A stretch of DNA of 55,318 bases from Tenacibaculum aiptasiae (GTDB taxonomy: Bacteria; Bacteroidota; Bacteroidia; Flavobacteriales; Flavobacteriaceae): positions 1-55,318 of the forward strand of contig NZ_WAAU01000003.1 of assembly GCF_008806755.1 (NCBI RefSeq). The letters run 5' to 3'. Under the pieces are notes generated by a model. The model did no database searches, had not been told where the DNA came from, and was given only the letters and a program-made list of their open reading frames with translations. The translations under genes were made by a program, and so were the position numbers. Below are positions 8,151 to 17,585 of this stretch, one piece after another. How positions within the stretch are numbered: position 1 is the first letter of the stretch; every line of letters starts with the position of its first letter.

Positions 8151-9692
8151 TTACATTTTTTGTAACCAATTTTTAACATCTACTTCCTCTTTAATAATAT
8201 CTCTTAATTCAGAAATAGCTACACGTTTTTGCTCCATAGTATCTCTATGACGAATTGTTACCGTGTTATCATTTAAAGTATCGTGATCTACAGTAATACA
8301 GAATGGTGTTCCATTTGCATCTTGACGACGGTAACGACGTCCTACAGCATCTTTTTCATCATAAGACACATTGAAATCCCATTTTAAATCATCAACAATT
8401 TTACGTGCTATTTCTGGCAATCCATCTTTTTTAACTAATGGTAAAATAGCTGCTTTTGTTGGTGCTAAAACTGCTGGTAATTTTAAAACTGTTCTTGTTG
8501 TTCCATTTTCTAATTCTTCTTCTTGTAAAGATGTTGAGAAAACTGCTAAGAACATTCTATCTAAACCAATTGATGTTTCTACTACGTATGGTACATAGTT
8601 CTTATTTTCTGCATGATCGAAGTACTGTAATTTCTTCCCTGAATGCTCTTCATGTGCTTTTAAATCGAAATCAGTACGAGAATGAATTCCTTCTAATTCT
8701 TTGAATCCGAATGGGAATTTAAATTCAATATCAGCAGCTGCATCAGCATAGTGTGCTAATTTTTCATGATCGTGGAAACGATAATTATCAGCTCCCATAC
8801 CTAAGCTTAAGTGCCACTTTAAACGAGTTTCTTTCCAAGTGTCATACCATTCTTTTTGAGTTCCTGGCTTTACAAAAAATTGCATTTCCATTTGTTCAAA
8901 TTCACGCATTCTAAAAATAAACTGGCGTGCTACTATTTCGTTACGAAAAGCCTTACCTGTTTGAGCAATTCCAAAAGGAATTTTCATACGACCTGTTTTT
9001 TGCACATTTAAGAAGTTTACAAAAATTCCTTGTGCAGTTTCAGGTCTTAAATATAAATCCATTGCAGTATCTGCTGAAGCTCCTAATTTTGTTCCAAACA
9101 TTAAGTTAAATTGCTTAACATCTGTCCAGTTTTTAGAACCTGTTAAAGGATCGGCAATTTCCAATTCTTCAATTAACGCTTTTACATCTGCTAAATCTTC
9201 ATTTTCTAAAGACTTTCCAAGTCTACCTAAAATAGTATTTATCTTTTCTTGGTATCCTAAAACACGGCCATTAGTAGCAAGAAATTCTTCTTTATTAAAA
9301 GCGTCGCCAAAACGTTTTGCTGCTTTTTTTACTTCTTTCTCTATTTTACCTTCTATTTTAGCACAATAATCTTCTACTAAAACATCTGCTCTATATCTTT
9401 TCTTAGAATCTTTATTATCAATTAATGGATCATTAAATGCATCTACGTGACCTGATGCTTTCCATGTAGTAGGATGCATTAAGATTGATGCATCTATCCC
9501 TACAATATTTTCGTGCATTTGCACCATTGCTTTCCACCAATAATCTCTAATATTTTTCTTTAATTCTACTCCATTTTGAGCATAATCATATACCGCACTT
9601 AAACCATCGTAAATTTCAGATGATTGAAATACATAACCATACTCCTTAGCATGCGATAATACCTTTTTAAATTGATCTTCTTGTTTTGCCAT
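8151..9692 (-). CDS. glyS: Glycyl-tRNA synthetase, single-chain class II type
   Basis: 513 residues, the length of the homodimeric GlyRS. It charges tRNA-Gly in the cytoplasm. The class II core shows LYLRPETAQGIFVNF, then motif 2 (FRNEIVARQFIFRMREFEQMEMQFF). Motif 3 lies around SIGLDRMFLAV. The C-terminal anticodon-binding domain starts at about residue 400 (LPAVLAPTKAAILPL) and includes RYRRQDANGTPFCITVD. A TA-TT-TTTG box (9697-9704) ends only four bases before the ATG, so a leaderless transcript is possible. The divergent DUF3857 gene begins 70 bases away. Confidence 0.95.
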   Translation of the reverse strand: MAKQEDQFKKVLSHAKEYGYVFQSSEIYDGLSAVYDYAQNGVELKKNIRDYWWKAMVQMHENIVGIDASILMHPTTWKASGHVDAFNDPLIDNKDSKKRYRADVLVEDYCAKIEGKIEKEVKKAAKRFGDAFNKEEFLATNGRVLGYQEKINTILGRLGKSLENEDLADVKALIEELEIADPLTGSKNWTDVKQFNLMFGTKLGASADTAMDLYLRPETAQGIFVNFLNVQKTGRMKIPFGIAQTGKAFRNEIVARQFIFRMREFEQMEMQFFVKPGTQKEWYDTWKETRLKWHLSLGMGADNYRFHDHEKLAHYADAAADIEFKFPFGFKELEGIHSRTDFDLKAHEEHSGKKLQYFDHAENKNYVPYVVETSIGLDRMFLAVFSTSLQEEELENGTTRTVLKLPAVLAPTKAAILPLVKKDGLPEIARKIVDDLKWDFNVSYDEKDAVGRRYRRQDANGTPFCITVDHDTLNDNTVTIRHRDTMEQKRVAISELRDIIKEEVDVKNWLQKM

Positions 9693-9738
9693 GGTGCAAA
9701 AATATAGGTTTTAAATTAACTTTTTAAGCACAAAAATA

Positions 9739-9746
9739 TACATTTG
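9739..9746 (+). promoter_or_regulatory. -7 box of the DUF3857 gene
   Basis: TACATTTG lies 16 bases before the start of the transglutaminase-like gene and fits TAnnTTTG. No clear TTG at the -33 position. Confidence 0.4.
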
Positions 9747-9762
9747 CTAAAAAAACAGCTTT

Positions 9763-12297
9763 ATGAAAAAAAGACTACTATTTTTTATTGCATTATTATC
9801 TAATATTTTTCTTGTTTTTACTCAAATTCAAAAAAAAGCAGCTCCATCATGGATTGAAAAAATTGATTACAGCATTAATCCTGATATTAATCTAGATGAT
9901 GTTATTCAAGGAAATTTAATTTTACTCTACGATGAACAAATTCATATTGATAAAAAGGAAAATTATTTTCATTTTGCAACCAAAATAACTGAAAATGTTG
10001 GTATTCAACCTGCTTCTTCAATTAATATCACTTTTGACCCTACATATCAATCATTAGTAATCCATTCATTAAATATTATTAGAGATGGAGAAGTTATTAA
10101 TAAACTACATTCTTCAGACTTTCAAACAATAAGAAGAGAATTAAATGCTGAAAGTTATATATATGATGGTAGTATCTCTGCTATTACAAATATTAGTGAT
10201 GTAAGAACTGGAGATATTATTGACTATAGTTATACAATTAAAGGCTTCAATCCTATTCATCAAAATTTATATTCCGCTATATTTAATTTAAGCTCTTCTA
10301 TTCCATATGGGAAATTTTTCATAAAAATTATTACTCAGAAACCTATTGAATACAGATTACTTAAAACTGATTTTAAATTAAACCAAACTAAGAAAGGAAA
10401 TAGTTACATATACACTCTTAATGAGAAAAACATTAATCCCTTTAAATATGAAGCAAATACACCTTCATGGTATATTGATTCTGGAATTTTAAATATTAGC
10501 AATTACAAATCATGGGAAAATGTAATTAACTGGGGAATTAATGTTTTTAAAGTCAACAAATCGTTATCTAAAAACCTCAAAGAAAAAATCTTGCTTATCA
10601 ATAACGAAAATAAATCTCAGGGAGAAAAAATAAGTGCTGTTTTAAATTTTATTCAAAATGATATTAGGTATTTAGGATTAGAGAGTGGTATTGGAGCGTA
10701 TAAACCATTTACTCCTAATAAGGTTTTTGAGCAACGCTATGGAGACTGTAAAGATAAGAGTTTACTTATGGTTACTATGTTAAATTCAATGGGAATTGAA
10801 GCATATCCAGTATTAGTTAACACCTATTTAAAAGGAACAATAAAAAAACTATTACCTGCAACTGAGAATTTTAATCATTGCGTGGTAAAGGTTATAGATG
10901 AAAATAAAAATGAGTTATGGTTTGACCCAACAATTTCAAATCAAGGTGGTGATTACAAAAATATTGTTTTCCCTGATTATCGATATGGACTAGTTCTTAA
11001 AAAAGGCAATAAAGGTTTTGATAAAACCCCTTCTCCTTCCCCACATGCTATGGATGTTACAGATACTTTTATTCTTGATAAAGAAGGTAAAGGAGCTACA
11101 TTAAATATTTCTACTATTTATTATCAAAGTGGAGCGGATTATATGAGAGAATATTATAAGAACAATAGTATAAACTCTATAAAAAAAGAATACGAGAATT
11201 ATTACTCTAAATATTTCAACAATATAAAGAGTATTAAAAATCTTGAATATAACGATGATTTAGCCAACAATACTTTCACAATTTACGAAAACTATAGAAT
11301 AGATAGCTTATGGACCCCCTCTATAAACAAAGGACAAATTGCTGTTAATTTTTATCCTTATACAATTTCTGAAGTAATTTCATTACCAACAAAATTGGAT
11401 CGAAAAACTCCATTTGCTCTCAGTTTCCCTATAGAAAGAAACCATACTATAAAAGTCTATTTACCTGAAGATTGGAAAATGAATCAAGATAGTTATGGTA
11501 TTAATTCATTAAATATATCTTATGACCTAGATATATATTATAACAAGTTTAAAAATCTTTTAACAATTAACCATTCTTTTAAAACTCTTAAAGACCATGT
11601 TACAACAGAAGAGTTCCCTGAGTTTTTTAGTGATTTACAAACACTTGATAAACAGATGGTTTATAATATAACTACCACAAACGAAGGTTTATCAAACAAC
11701 GATAAAACTTCTTTATTTTGGTTAAAAACGTTTGGTTCATTATTATTTTTTCTGTCAGTTGGCTTTAGCATTTGGTTAGCTTTAAAAATTTACAATTACA
11801 ACCCTGTACCAGTAATAGAAAGTCATTTTGAATCAGAAAAACAAATTGGAGGATGGTTAGTTCTAATTGGCTTGGGACTTTGCTTATCTCCTTTTAGAGT
11901 TCTTTTTGATTTATTCACCAACACAATATATATAAATGGTGACTGGCTAACATATATTAGTTCTAATAACTTAGGTTTTAACCCTGCTATTGGATTTCTT
12001 TTATTTTTAGAAACTATTATAAATGCATTCCTTATTATTTATTATCCATTAGCTATAATTCTATTTTTCAAGAAAAGAAGTAGTTTCCCTAAAGTGCATG
12101 CATTATTTTTAATTGGTTTTTTCTTATTTAATCTTATTGATCAATTAATAGCTAGTTACTACCTTAACGATGATGTTTCTAATAGTATATCTAACGATTT
12201 ACTACGAATGTTTATCTCTTGTTCTTTAATAGTTCCTTATTTATTATTTTCTGATAGAGCTAAAGAAACTTTTGTAAAATTAAAAAAGAGGGAATAA
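9763..12297 (+). CDS. DUF3857 / transglutaminase-like protein with C-terminal DUF2569 membrane domain
   Basis: 844 residues. A signal peptide or anchor (LLFFIALLSNIFLVFTQ) leads into a DUF3857 beta domain. Next comes a transglutaminase-like core with an intact Cys-His-Asp triad: C329 in YGDCKDKS, H372 in NHCVVKV and D388 in WFDPT. A further beta region follows, then about five membrane helices after residue 655, with IGGWLVLIGLGLCLSPF typical of DUF2569. The catalytic part should face the periplasm. Transglutaminase-like folds of this kind act as proteases or cross-linkers; the substrate is unknown. Gene stands alone with its own promoter box and terminator. Confidence 0.8.
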   Translation: MKKRLLFFIALLSNIFLVFTQIQKKAAPSWIEKIDYSINPDINLDDVIQGNLILLYDEQIHIDKKENYFHFATKITENVGIQPASSINITFDPTYQSLVIHSLNIIRDGEVINKLHSSDFQTIRRELNAESYIYDGSISAITNISDVRTGDIIDYSYTIKGFNPIHQNLYSAIFNLSSSIPYGKFFIKIITQKPIEYRLLKTDFKLNQTKKGNSYIYTLNEKNINPFKYEANTPSWYIDSGILNISNYKSWENVINWGINVFKVNKSLSKNLKEKILLINNENKSQGEKISAVLNFIQNDIRYLGLESGIGAYKPFTPNKVFEQRYGDCKDKSLLMVTMLNSMGIEAYPVLVNTYLKGTIKKLLPATENFNHCVVKVIDENKNELWFDPTISNQGGDYKNIVFPDYRYGLVLKKGNKGFDKTPSPSPHAMDVTDTFILDKEGKGATLNISTIYYQSGADYMREYYKNNSINSIKKEYENYYSKYFNNIKSIKNLEYNDDLANNTFTIYENYRIDSLWTPSINKGQIAVNFYPYTISEVISLPTKLDRKTPFALSFPIERNHTIKVYLPEDWKMNQDSYGINSLNISYDLDIYYNKFKNLLTINHSFKTLKDHVTTEEFPEFFSDLQTLDKQMVYNITTTNEGLSNNDKTSLFWLKTFGSLLFFLSVGFSIWLALKIYNYNPVPVIESHFESEKQIGGWLVLIGLGLCLSPFRVLFDLFTNTIYINGDWLTYISSNNLGFNPAIGFLLFLETIINAFLIIYYPLAIILFFKKRSSFPKVHALFLIGFFLFNLIDQLIASYYLNDDVSNSISNDLLRMFISCSLIVPYLLFSDRAKETFVKLKKRE

Positions 12298-12308
12298 CCC
12301 TCTTTTTT
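12282..12308. terminator. Terminator after the DUF3857 gene
   Basis: An 11-bp stem (12282-12292 with 12298-12308) with a 5-base loop and flanking A- and T-runs. It starts inside the last codons of the DUF3857 gene and may also serve the convergent coiled-coil gene. Confidence 0.8.
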
Positions 12309-12327
12309 AATTTTACTCTTTTTATTT

Positions 12328-13227
12328 TTATCTAAGCTTTAAAGTTGTAGCTCCTGTATAGACACCATCAACAAATGCACTCACAGTATATTCTCCTTTG
12401 TTTATATCATCTCTATTTACTAGAACTAACGATACTAAACTTAATCTATCATTATTATAATTTACTTCAATAGAATCTGAATACTGAATTTTACCTCCAT
12501 CTTTTAAGTTTGTAACTCCTTTTGGCGCTACCACTTTTTTATTCTCATCTATAATTTGAATATAAACAGATTTTTCTCCTGCTTCAGTAATTACATTTTT
12601 TAATAAATCAAAATTGATTTTAAACGCGTCTGTTCTACTTGATCTCGATGTAGAGGTTAATTTTCCACTACTGCGCTCCTTCATTGCAATTGCTTTTACT
12701 GGGCTTGTTTTAATAACTCCTCCAATAGCTATTTTCTCTTCAAGTGATTTTTGTTTCTCTGTTAACTCTTTATTCTTTTCTGTTAAAGAAACATTTATTG
12801 TTTCCTTTTGCTTTAATATTTCATTGGTAATAACATTCTCTTGAGCTAAAGCGTTGTTAACTGTACTAAGTGAATCTACTCGAATAAATAAGTTTCTGTT
12901 TTCTCTTTCTAAAGTAACAATCTTTCTCCTATACTTTCTAATTAGGTTATAATTATCTGTTCGTAAATTTTTGATAGAATCACGTAGTTCTTTCATTTTT
13001 ACCAACTCTACTTTTAATCTTTTAGAAAGACGTTTTTTTCTTACAACAACATCAGTGTAATCTTTTATCATCTCATCTAGCTCTTTTTCTAAATCAGTTT
13101 TTTCTTGTTGAAAGATTTGTTTCAAGTCTTCGTATTGGCTAGATTTCTGAAACGAGTACAATGTTAAAAAAAGTGTAAGCATTAAAAGCACAACAATTAA
13201 TATGCTTTTTCTTTTGTGGGGAGTCAT
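12328..13227 (-). CDS. Membrane-anchored coiled-coil protein, paralog 1
   Basis: 299 residues. One N-terminal membrane helix (ILIVVLLMLTLFLTLYSF) is followed by about 150 residues of charged heptad-like coiled coil. The globular C-terminal part starts at TSTSRSSRTDAFKINFDLL and contains VYIQIIDENKKVVAPKGV. The topology suggests an inner-membrane anchor with a periplasmic rod and sensor-like end. Function unknown; relatives are often mislabelled SMC-like. The upstream neighbour on the same strand is a clear paralog with the same layout, so the two arose by tandem duplication. No enzyme motif is visible. Confidence 0.7.
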   Translation of the reverse strand: MTPHKRKSILIVVLLMLTLFLTLYSFQKSSQYEDLKQIFQQEKTDLEKELDEMIKDYTDVVVRKKRLSKRLKVELVKMKELRDSIKNLRTDNYNLIRKYRRKIVTLERENRNLFIRVDSLSTVNNALAQENVITNEILKQKETINVSLTEKNKELTEKQKSLEEKIAIGGVIKTSPVKAIAMKERSSGKLTSTSRSSRTDAFKINFDLLKNVITEAGEKSVYIQIIDENKKVVAPKGVTNLKDGGKIQYSDSIEVNYNNDRLSLVSLVLVNRDDINKGEYTVSAFVDGVYTGATTLKLR

Positions 13228-13277
13228 AATTAAGGGGGTTTATTTGGGGTTAATTAATAGTTTTCTACTTCATTTCT

Positions 13278-14183
13278 TTATCTTAATTTCACAATTGATT
13301 TACCAGCAAAAACGCCATTTACAAATATCTTAACTAAGTAAGATCCTTTGTGTATATTTTCTCTATTTACATAAATAAAAGAAATTACGGGTATTTGCTT
13401 ATTATGATATTCTGCCATTAAAATATCACTACTCATTATTTTCTCTTTATTTTTTAATCTTACTTCCTTTGCAGGAGCTATTACCTTTTTATTTTCATCT
13501 AATATCTGAATATAAATAGGCTTTATTCCTTCTGAAATAATTTTATTTTCTAATAAGTTAAACTCTACTTTAAATGCATCGGTTCTACTCGATCTAGATG
13601 TAGAGGTATATTTATCTTTTCTTCTTTTTTTCATTGCCTCTACTTTTACTGATGATATTTCAATAATCTCTGCTACGGCAATTTTTTCCTTTAGAACCTT
13701 TTTCTCTTGTCCTAAGAAATAATTTTTATGCTTTAATTTCGTGTTTAGGTTTTCTTTTTCTATCAATGCTTCTTTTACACTATCGTTTTTAGTTTCCAGT
13801 TCATTATTAAGAAGGTTTAATGAATCTATCTGTGTAAAAAGAATTTTATTTTGTGTAGCTAAATTGGCGATTCTTTTTCTATAAAAACGAATCAATCCAT
13901 AATCTATAGCCTTTAAATTTTGAATGGTATCTCTAAGTTTTATTATTTTATGAAGCTCTTCTCTAAGTTTTAATGAAACTTCATTTTTATCAAAGCTTAC
14001 ATCTTCATAATCCTTAATAACAATATTAAGTTCAGATTCTAGCTCCTTTTTTTCTAACTCAAAAACATTCTTTAATTCTGCATAGTCACTAGCATTCTGG
14101 TATGACAAATATCCAATGGTAATTATTAAAACCATCAAAAAGGCAACAATGCCGTTATTTTTCAATCTTGGTATAGTAATCAT
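13278..14183 (-). CDS. Membrane-anchored coiled-coil protein, paralog 2
   Basis: About 301 residues. I prefer the ATG at 14183 (or 14186) because it begins just before a basic stretch and the membrane helix (GIVAFLMVLIITIGYL), as in the paralog; the ATG at 14207 would add eight residues. A coiled coil of about 150 residues follows, then the conserved block TSTSRSSRTDAFKVEFNLL and IYIQILDENKKVIAPAKEV. It lies 50 bases upstream of paralog 1 and is probably co-transcribed with it. The pair differs most in the coiled coil, so they might form a heteromer; this is inference. Confidence 0.65.
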   Translation of the reverse strand: MITIPRLKNNGIVAFLMVLIITIGYLSYQNASDYAELKNVFELEKKELESELNIVIKDYEDVSFDKNEVSLKLREELHKIIKLRDTIQNLKAIDYGLIRFYRKRIANLATQNKILFTQIDSLNLLNNELETKNDSVKEALIEKENLNTKLKHKNYFLGQEKKVLKEKIAVAEIIEISSVKVEAMKKRRKDKYTSTSRSSRTDAFKVEFNLLENKIISEGIKPIYIQILDENKKVIAPAKEVRLKNKEKIMSSDILMAEYHNKQIPVISFIYVNRENIHKGSYLVKIFVNGVFAGKSIVKLR

Positions 14184-14231
14184 CATCTGGGGAATTATGA
14201 TGAACAACTTGATGTGTTCTGCGCTAATATA

Positions 14232-14792
14232 CTATTTTTTAACACACTTGTACACAAATGCCGGAGGAAAGTTAAGAGGCTCAAAACTTAAGGATATGTT
14301 TTTCCCAAAAACTTCTTTCAATTTTTTATAGTAAGTTAAGCTATATTGATATTGAATAAACATCCCATTTGACTTTAAAAAACGATAACTTTCTAATAAA
14401 ATATTAGACGATATTTTTTTAGGTATAATTGTTAATGGTAAACTAGAAATTATATGATCTGCTTTATCATAACCTAACTTTTCAATTTCTTCTTTTATTT
14501 TTTCAGCAGAAGACTTTAGAACAATTAACTGCGGATGGTCTATTTCTTTTAATTCTTCATAAAAAGCATCATTGATTTCAAAACATATAACAACTGCACT
14601 AGGGTTAACTTTCTTTAAAATACTATGCGTAATTGCACCATTTCCAGGCCCCAACTCTACAATAACCTTAGCTCTTGAAAAATCTATTTCTTTTAGCATT
14701 TTATCTGCTAAAAATCTAGAGCTAGGAACTACAGTTCCAGATGTTTTATAGTTTTTTACGGCTTCTTTAAAAAAATTAAGTTTCTTGTTCAA
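14232..14792 (-). CDS. SAM-dependent methyltransferase, PmtA/KsgA-like
   Basis: 186 residues with a class I methyltransferase fold. The SAM-binding loop is VELGPGNGAITHSIL, and the acidic strand end is CFEIND. The motif IV position reads SSLPLTIIP, which resembles the phospholipid N-methyltransferase PmtA branch (SLPL) more than the NPPY of rRNA dimethylases. The N-terminus FFKEAVKNYKTSGTVVPSS is also PmtA-like. The substrate is unproven: a phosphatidylethanolamine headgroup or a small molecule. It lies 48 bases upstream of the coiled-coil pair and is divergent from comF. Confidence 0.7.
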   Translation of the reverse strand: MNKKLNFFKEAVKNYKTSGTVVPSSRFLADKMLKEIDFSRAKVIVELGPGNGAITHSILKKVNPSAVVICFEINDAFYEELKEIDHPQLIVLKSSAEKIKEEIEKLGYDKADHIISSLPLTIIPKKISSNILLESYRFLKSNGMFIQYQYSLTYYKKLKEVFGKNISLSFEPLNFPPAFVYKCVKK

Positions 14793-14845
14793 AATGCTTT
14801 TTTGTTGGTTTTTTGTATCTTTCTATTAAAAAATGGCTTGTAAAG

Positions 14846-15538
14846 ATGCGACTTTTAAAAGAAATATTCTATTTATTTTATCCTAATCTATGTGTTAATT
14901 GTACGTTAACCCTATTACAAAACGAAAATTACCTATGTACAACTTGTTACAATGATTTACCTATTATCGACGACAACCCTTATACAAATGTTACAATGTT
15001 ATCTCCTTTTTATGGAAAAGTCCCTATAAAAAGCATTCGTTCTTTTTTATATTATCAAAAACACGGAATAACACAAAAAATTATTCATGAGTTAAAATAT
15101 AAAAACCAACAACAAATTGGTGTATTTCTTGCCAATAGGTTTGGTAATAAATTAAAAGAATCTGGTGTTTTCAATAATATCGATTATATTATCCCTGTTC
15201 CTCTTCATCCTAAAAAATTAAAACATCGCGGTTATAATCAACTCACTAAATTTGGTCAAACTTTAAGTAAAATTTTAAATGTCAAATATATTCCTAATAT
15301 CCTTATTAAAATTTCTATTTCAAAAACACAAACTTTAAAAAAGCGTTTTGAACGTTTTTCGAACAGTAAAACCAAATTTAAATTAACTAATTATACTTTT
15401 CTTGAAAAAAAACACGTTTTACTTATCGATGATGTTATTACCACGGGAGCTACTCTTGAAAACTGTTGTAAAGAATTACTTAAAACAAAAGATATTACCA
15501 TTAGTATTGCTAGCATAGCTTACACAAAAAATGTATAA
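14846..15538 (+). CDS. ComF-family phosphoribosyltransferase-like protein
   Basis: About 230 residues from the ATG at 14846, which I prefer over an in-frame TTG at 14813. A four-cysteine zinc knuckle (C16-VN-C19 and C31-TT-C34) is followed by a PRTase-fold domain with PVPLHPKKLKHRGYNQL and the PRPP-binding loop LLIDDVITTGATL. This is the usual ComF/GntX architecture, linked in other bacteria to DNA uptake during competence, though the exact reaction is unknown. It is followed on the same strand by the Ig-like lipoprotein gene, a neighbourhood I recall as common in Flavobacteria. Confidence 0.85.
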   Translation: MRLLKEIFYLFYPNLCVNCTLTLLQNENYLCTTCYNDLPIIDDNPYTNVTMLSPFYGKVPIKSIRSFLYYQKHGITQKIIHELKYKNQQQIGVFLANRFGNKLKESGVFNNIDYIIPVPLHPKKLKHRGYNQLTKFGQTLSKILNVKYIPNILIKISISKTQTLKKRFERFSNSKTKFKLTNYTFLEKKHVLLIDDVITTGATLENCCKELLKTKDITISIASIAYTKNV

Positions 15539-15559
15539 ATTTCATTCGTCTTATTTTAC

Positions 15560-15567
15560 TACTTTTG
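15560..15567 (+). promoter_or_regulatory. -7 box of the Ig-like lipoprotein gene
   Basis: TACTTTTG fits TAnnTTTG and ends 24 bases before the GTG start at 15592. No convincing -33 box was found. Confidence 0.35.
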
Positions 15568-15591
15568 ATCTTATATTTTAAATATTAATTT

Positions 15592-17190
15592 GTGAAAAAC
15601 AAACACACTCTTTTAGTTCTTTTATATACTCTTATAATAGCTAGTTGCGCAAGAAAAGGTAGGCCTGATGGTGGTCCTAAAGATAAGGACGCTCCTATTA
15701 TGGTTACCGCTAAACCTCCTTATGAAACTACCAACTTTAACAAAAAAAATATACGAATTGAGTTTGACGAATATATTGTTTTAAAAGATCTTATTAAACA
15801 ACTTGTTGTTTCTCCTCCTTTAAAAAATCCTCCTTTAATTACTCCACAAGGTTCTCCAAGTAAATATATTAATATTAAAATATTAGATACCTTAAAACCT
15901 AATACTACCTATACTTTTAATTTTGGTAATGCTATCCAAGATAATAATGAAAACAATAAATTGGAAAGTTTCAAATACGTTTTCTCTACTGGAAACTACA
16001 TAGATTCTTTAAGCTTAAAAGGTTCTGTTGCCTCTGCTTTTAAAAAAGAAAAGATTAAAGAAATTAGCGTATTATTATACAAATTAGATAGCACATATAA
16101 TGATTCTATTGTTTACAAACAAAAACCAAGCTATGTAACTAGTACATTAGACTCTACAAATTTTGAATTTACCAATTTACGAGAAGGAAAATATCTTTTA
16201 CTTGGTTTAAAACAGTCATCAAAAAACTACCTATTTAATAGTCAAAATGATGAAATTGGTTTTTTTAAAGACACTATTTCTTTACCTCAAGACACCTTGA
16301 TTACAAAACCTATACGTATTTTTAAAGAACTTCAACCTTATAAATTTAAGAGAGGAAAAGAAGCTTCTAAAGGAAAAATTTTATTTGGATTTAATGGAGA
16401 AAAAGAAAATATGAAAGTCGATTTATTATCGTCTGTTCCTTCTGATTTTAAATCTTTTTCTGAGTTTGAAGAAGGCAAAGACACTCTCAACTTCTGGTAT
16501 ACACCAATAATAGAGCAAGATTCTTTAAACTTCATAGTAAGCAATACTAATTTTAAAGATACCATTACTATACGTTTACGTAAAAAGAAAATCGATTCTC
16601 TTTCTATTACTTCAAATATTCGTAGAACACTACATCTTAATGACACCTTAATTTTAAATACTAATAATCCTATTATAAATATTGACAAAACAAAGTTTTC
16701 TTTGATAAACAAAGACACTGTTGACGTTCCTTTTGAAGTTAAAAAATTAGAAAACAAAAAAATAGCCATTTTATTTTCTAAAAAACAAAAGATGAAATAC
16801 GATTTTAACGTTTTACCTAAAGGAATTATTGATTTATACAAAACCTCAAACGACTCGTTAAATTATAAATTTAACACTTTAACTAATGAAGACTACGGAA
16901 GTATTATTTTAGATATTAAAAAAGAAACTAAATATCCTGTAATTATAGAATTACTAAACAAAGACCTAGTTTTAAAGAAAAAACATATTAATTCTTCAAG
17001 AAAAATCGAATTTAATCTGCTAGAACCTAAAGAATATACTATTAGAGCCATTGTTGATAAAAACAGTAATCATCAATGGGACACTGGTAATTTCTTATCA
17101 AAAAAACAACCTGAACAAGTAATATACTTTGAAAAAATTATTAAATTGAAACCTAATTGGTTTCAAGAAGAAATTTTCACTATTAAATAA
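15592..17190 (+). CDS. Ig-like (Big_5) domain lipoprotein
   Basis: 532 residues, starting at a GTG that directly precedes MKNKHTLLVLLYTL. A lipoprotein signal with lipobox IIASC puts the lipidated cysteine at residue 19, followed by ARKGRPDGGPKDKDAP. An SbsA/Big_5 Ig-like domain comes next (KPPYETTNFNKKNIRIEFDEYIVL, given here only as a region, roughly residues 36-130, with NTTYTFNFGNAIQDNNENN-like features). Further beta-rich modules follow, and the end looks like a prealbumin/carboxypeptidase-like beta sandwich. Probably anchored in the outer or inner membrane facing the periplasm. Role unknown; possibly cell-envelope structure. Confidence 0.75.
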   Translation: MKNKHTLLVLLYTLIIASCARKGRPDGGPKDKDAPIMVTAKPPYETTNFNKKNIRIEFDEYIVLKDLIKQLVVSPPLKNPPLITPQGSPSKYINIKILDTLKPNTTYTFNFGNAIQDNNENNKLESFKYVFSTGNYIDSLSLKGSVASAFKKEKIKEISVLLYKLDSTYNDSIVYKQKPSYVTSTLDSTNFEFTNLREGKYLLLGLKQSSKNYLFNSQNDEIGFFKDTISLPQDTLITKPIRIFKELQPYKFKRGKEASKGKILFGFNGEKENMKVDLLSSVPSDFKSFSEFEEGKDTLNFWYTPIIEQDSLNFIVSNTNFKDTITIRLRKKKIDSLSITSNIRRTLHLNDTLILNTNNPIINIDKTKFSLINKDTVDVPFEVKKLENKKIAILFSKKQKMKYDFNVLPKGIIDLYKTSNDSLNYKFNTLTNEDYGSIILDIKKETKYPVIIELLNKDLVLKKKHINSSRKIEFNLLEPKEYTIRAIVDKNSNHQWDTGNFLSKKQPEQVIYFEKIIKLKPNWFQEEIFTIK

Positions 17191-17194
17191 CGTT

Positions 17195-17575
17195 TTACCA
17201 ACTTGCTGTTGGAGAAAATAAAAAATCCGTGGGGTTATCAACATCATATAAATATTGATAACTCCTCGTTTCTTTTTTACAAAAAGGTTCCATAAGGTTC
17301 AACATTTTTATAAAGCTTCTTAATGTGAGAACACAATAAAAAGTTTTATAATCTTCTGTAAGTATTCCTTCATCTGACTTAAATAACCCTAAAATTAGAT
17401 TACAATTCCTAGGCTTTATAAAATCTACAGTAGATAAATCTAATCGTTGTTTTTTATTAATAATTACATCTTCAATTAGCTCACTAAGCTTCTGTGCTTC
17501 TTCCTTATTAAAGTTGTACAGTCTAACAACATTCTCATTAAGACCATTTACATTCTCCAAATAATCTAACTCCAT
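17195..17575 (-). CDS. Conserved small protein downstream of polA
   Basis: 126 residues, no signal peptide or membrane helix, and no enzyme motif I know. The first half is acidic and helical (NFNKEEAQKLSELIEDVII), then comes DLSTVDFIKPRNCNLILGLF and a Tyr-rich end. It starts 10 bases after the polA stop on the same strand, so it is almost certainly co-transcribed with polA. I do not know a function; a Bacteroidetes-specific orphan family is likely. Confidence 0.65.
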   Translation of the reverse strand: MELDYLENVNGLNENVVRLYNFNKEEAQKLSELIEDVIINKKQRLDLSTVDFIKPRNCNLILGLFKSDEGILTEDYKTFYCVLTLRSFIKMLNLMEPFCKKETRSYQYLYDVDNPTDFLFSPTASW

Positions 17576-17585
17576 TTTTTAGCTT

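Noticed and set aside
16338..16841. A 167-residue minus-strand frame inside the Ig-like lipoprotein gene
   Set aside because: Antisense shadow rich in Leu, Phe and Ser, without start context or domains.
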